A stretch of DNA of 39,979 nucleotides from an uncultured Alphaproteobacteria bacterium (GTDB taxonomy: Bacteria > Pseudomonadota > Alphaproteobacteria > HIMB59 > GCA-002718135). Numbering within the stretch: position 1 is the stretch's first letter; each line of letters starts with the position of its first letter. The notes beneath the pieces are model-generated. The model worked only from the letters and a program-made list of their open reading frames with translations, ran no database searches and was not told the DNA's origin. Positions 39,550 through 39,979 of this stretch are shown one piece after another. The position numbers and the translations under genes are program-made. The stretch covers positions 1 through 39,979 of the forward strand of contig CACHSZ010000007.1 of NCBI GenBank assembly GCA_902582755.1. The letters run 5' to 3'.

Positions 39550-39979
39550 ATGAAACTAATTCCTGAATGGTATGAACACCAATATTGTTTGATTGCTTGG
39601 CCGTGTAATAAAGATCTTTATGGTAAATTTATTAATAAGGCCAGAGATGAAGTTGCAAATGTAATTAATGAAATTGCAAAAACTGAGCATGTTATTGTCT
39701 TGTCAAATAAAGAAGACATAAATGAAATTCAAAATAAAACTGATCATAAAAATATAGATATCATAGAATGTAAATTAGATGATTCTTGGATGCGAGATAT
39801 TGCACCAATTTTTTATAATGAGGATGAAAAATTAAAATCAATTAGTTTTGAATTTAATGGTTATGGAAAGTATCCAGATTATTTAAATGATAATAAAATA
39901 TCAAAATTTATTTCAAGCTATTTAAATATCCCAACAATAACTTCTGACTTAGTCATTGAAGGAGGAGCAATAACTTATG
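39550..39979 (+). CDS. Agmatine deiminase-family protein (3' end cut)
   Basis: The frame opens at ATG 39550 and runs off the window; 143 residues are visible. It begins MKLIPEWYEHQYCLIAWP and has the family motifs DDSWMRDIAPIF (about 80-91), FNGYGKYPDY and EGGAI near the edge. These are the substrate-guanidine and catalytic regions of the PAD_porph/agmatine deiminase fold; the catalytic histidine and cysteine lie in the missing part. The reaction would be agmatine to N-carbamoylputrescine or a related guanidine deimination. It is divergent from the HD-domain gene, 28 bp apart. Confidence 0.85.
   Translation, partial: MKLIPEWYEHQYCLIAWPCNKDLYGKFINKARDEVANVINEIAKTEHVIVLSNKEDINEIQNKTDHKNIDIIECKLDDSWMRDIAPIFYNEDEKLKSISFEFNGYGKYPDYLNDNKISKFISSYLNIPTITSDLVIEGGAITY

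Noticed and set aside
1-39979. tRNA, rRNA, riboswitch, CRISPR, transposon or phage signals
   Set aside because: Intergenic space is too small for most of these; no repeat array, transposase, integrase or terminal repeat was seen, and no cloverleaf-like stretch was recognised by eye.

Overview
This is an AT-rich, extremely compact piece of a chromosome that looks like a streamlined marine alphaproteobacterium (SAR11-like Pelagibacterales, HIMB59/AEGEAN-169-type or similar). The clues are low G+C, almost no intergenic DNA, 4-bp and 0-5 bp gene junctions, and a gene set centred on small osmolyte-like compounds (carnitine/betaine, a DmdA-like demethylase, BKACE, GMC oxidoreductases, several aldehyde dehydrogenases). 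An ScfR-type acyl-CoA regulator also fits. No rRNA, tRNA, CRISPR, prophage or insertion sequence was recognised. The assignment to a named clade is inference only.

Layout. 1-4.4 kb: surface polysaccharide/LPS genes (Wzz-like chain-length protein, cut by the window edge; O-antigen ligase; WecA/MraY-like sugar-phosphate transferase; family 2 glycosyltransferase; lipid-A N-terminal-domain membrane protein). 4.4-6.8 kb: methylmalonate-semialdehyde dehydrogenase overlapping that operon, then a UDP-glucuronate 4-epimerase-like gene. 6.8-13.8 kb: single genes and pairs on alternating strands: a class V PLP enzyme, an aldehyde dehydrogenase, a gamma-butyrobetaine-hydroxylase-like dioxygenase, an EamA permease, and an MmgE/PrpD plus MaoC/HTD2-like hydratase pair. 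13.8-17.9 kb: a plus-strand module of GMC oxidoreductase, aldehyde dehydrogenase and membrane di-iron fatty-acid/sterol hydroxylase.

17.9-31.2 kb is the most striking region: a divergent uptake-and-catabolism locus. The minus-strand run begins with a Tat-exported family 5 solute-binding protein. It continues with a homocysteine S-methyltransferase-family protein, a GcvT-family protein, an FMN 2-hydroxy-acid oxidase, a ThDP enzyme, a transthyretin/HIUase-like protein, a DmdA-like THF demethylase, OsmC and an ECHDC3-like crotonase. The plus strand carries DppB (which seems to start at ATT), DppC and a fused DppD-DppF ATPase. Together they suggest import of a methylated (sulfonium or quaternary amine) compound, with its methyl groups passed to THF and homocysteine and its carbon skeleton passed through 2-hydroxy-acid oxidation and ThDP decarboxylation. 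The substrate is unknown.

31.2-33.9 kb: a small CBS-like protein, an SDR and a second GMC oxidoreductase, translationally coupled. 33.9-35.6 kb: a 59-codon gene (not previously called) divergent from an ScfR/PrpR-type regulator. Each start codon abuts an almost identical, mirror-placed 17-bp tandem operator. 35.6-39.5 kb: a zinc-independent MDR reductase and the carnitine-to-glycine-betaine genes (carnitine dehydrogenase, BKACE, betainyl-CoA thioesterase), with an HD-domain protein. The window ends inside an agmatine deiminase-family gene.
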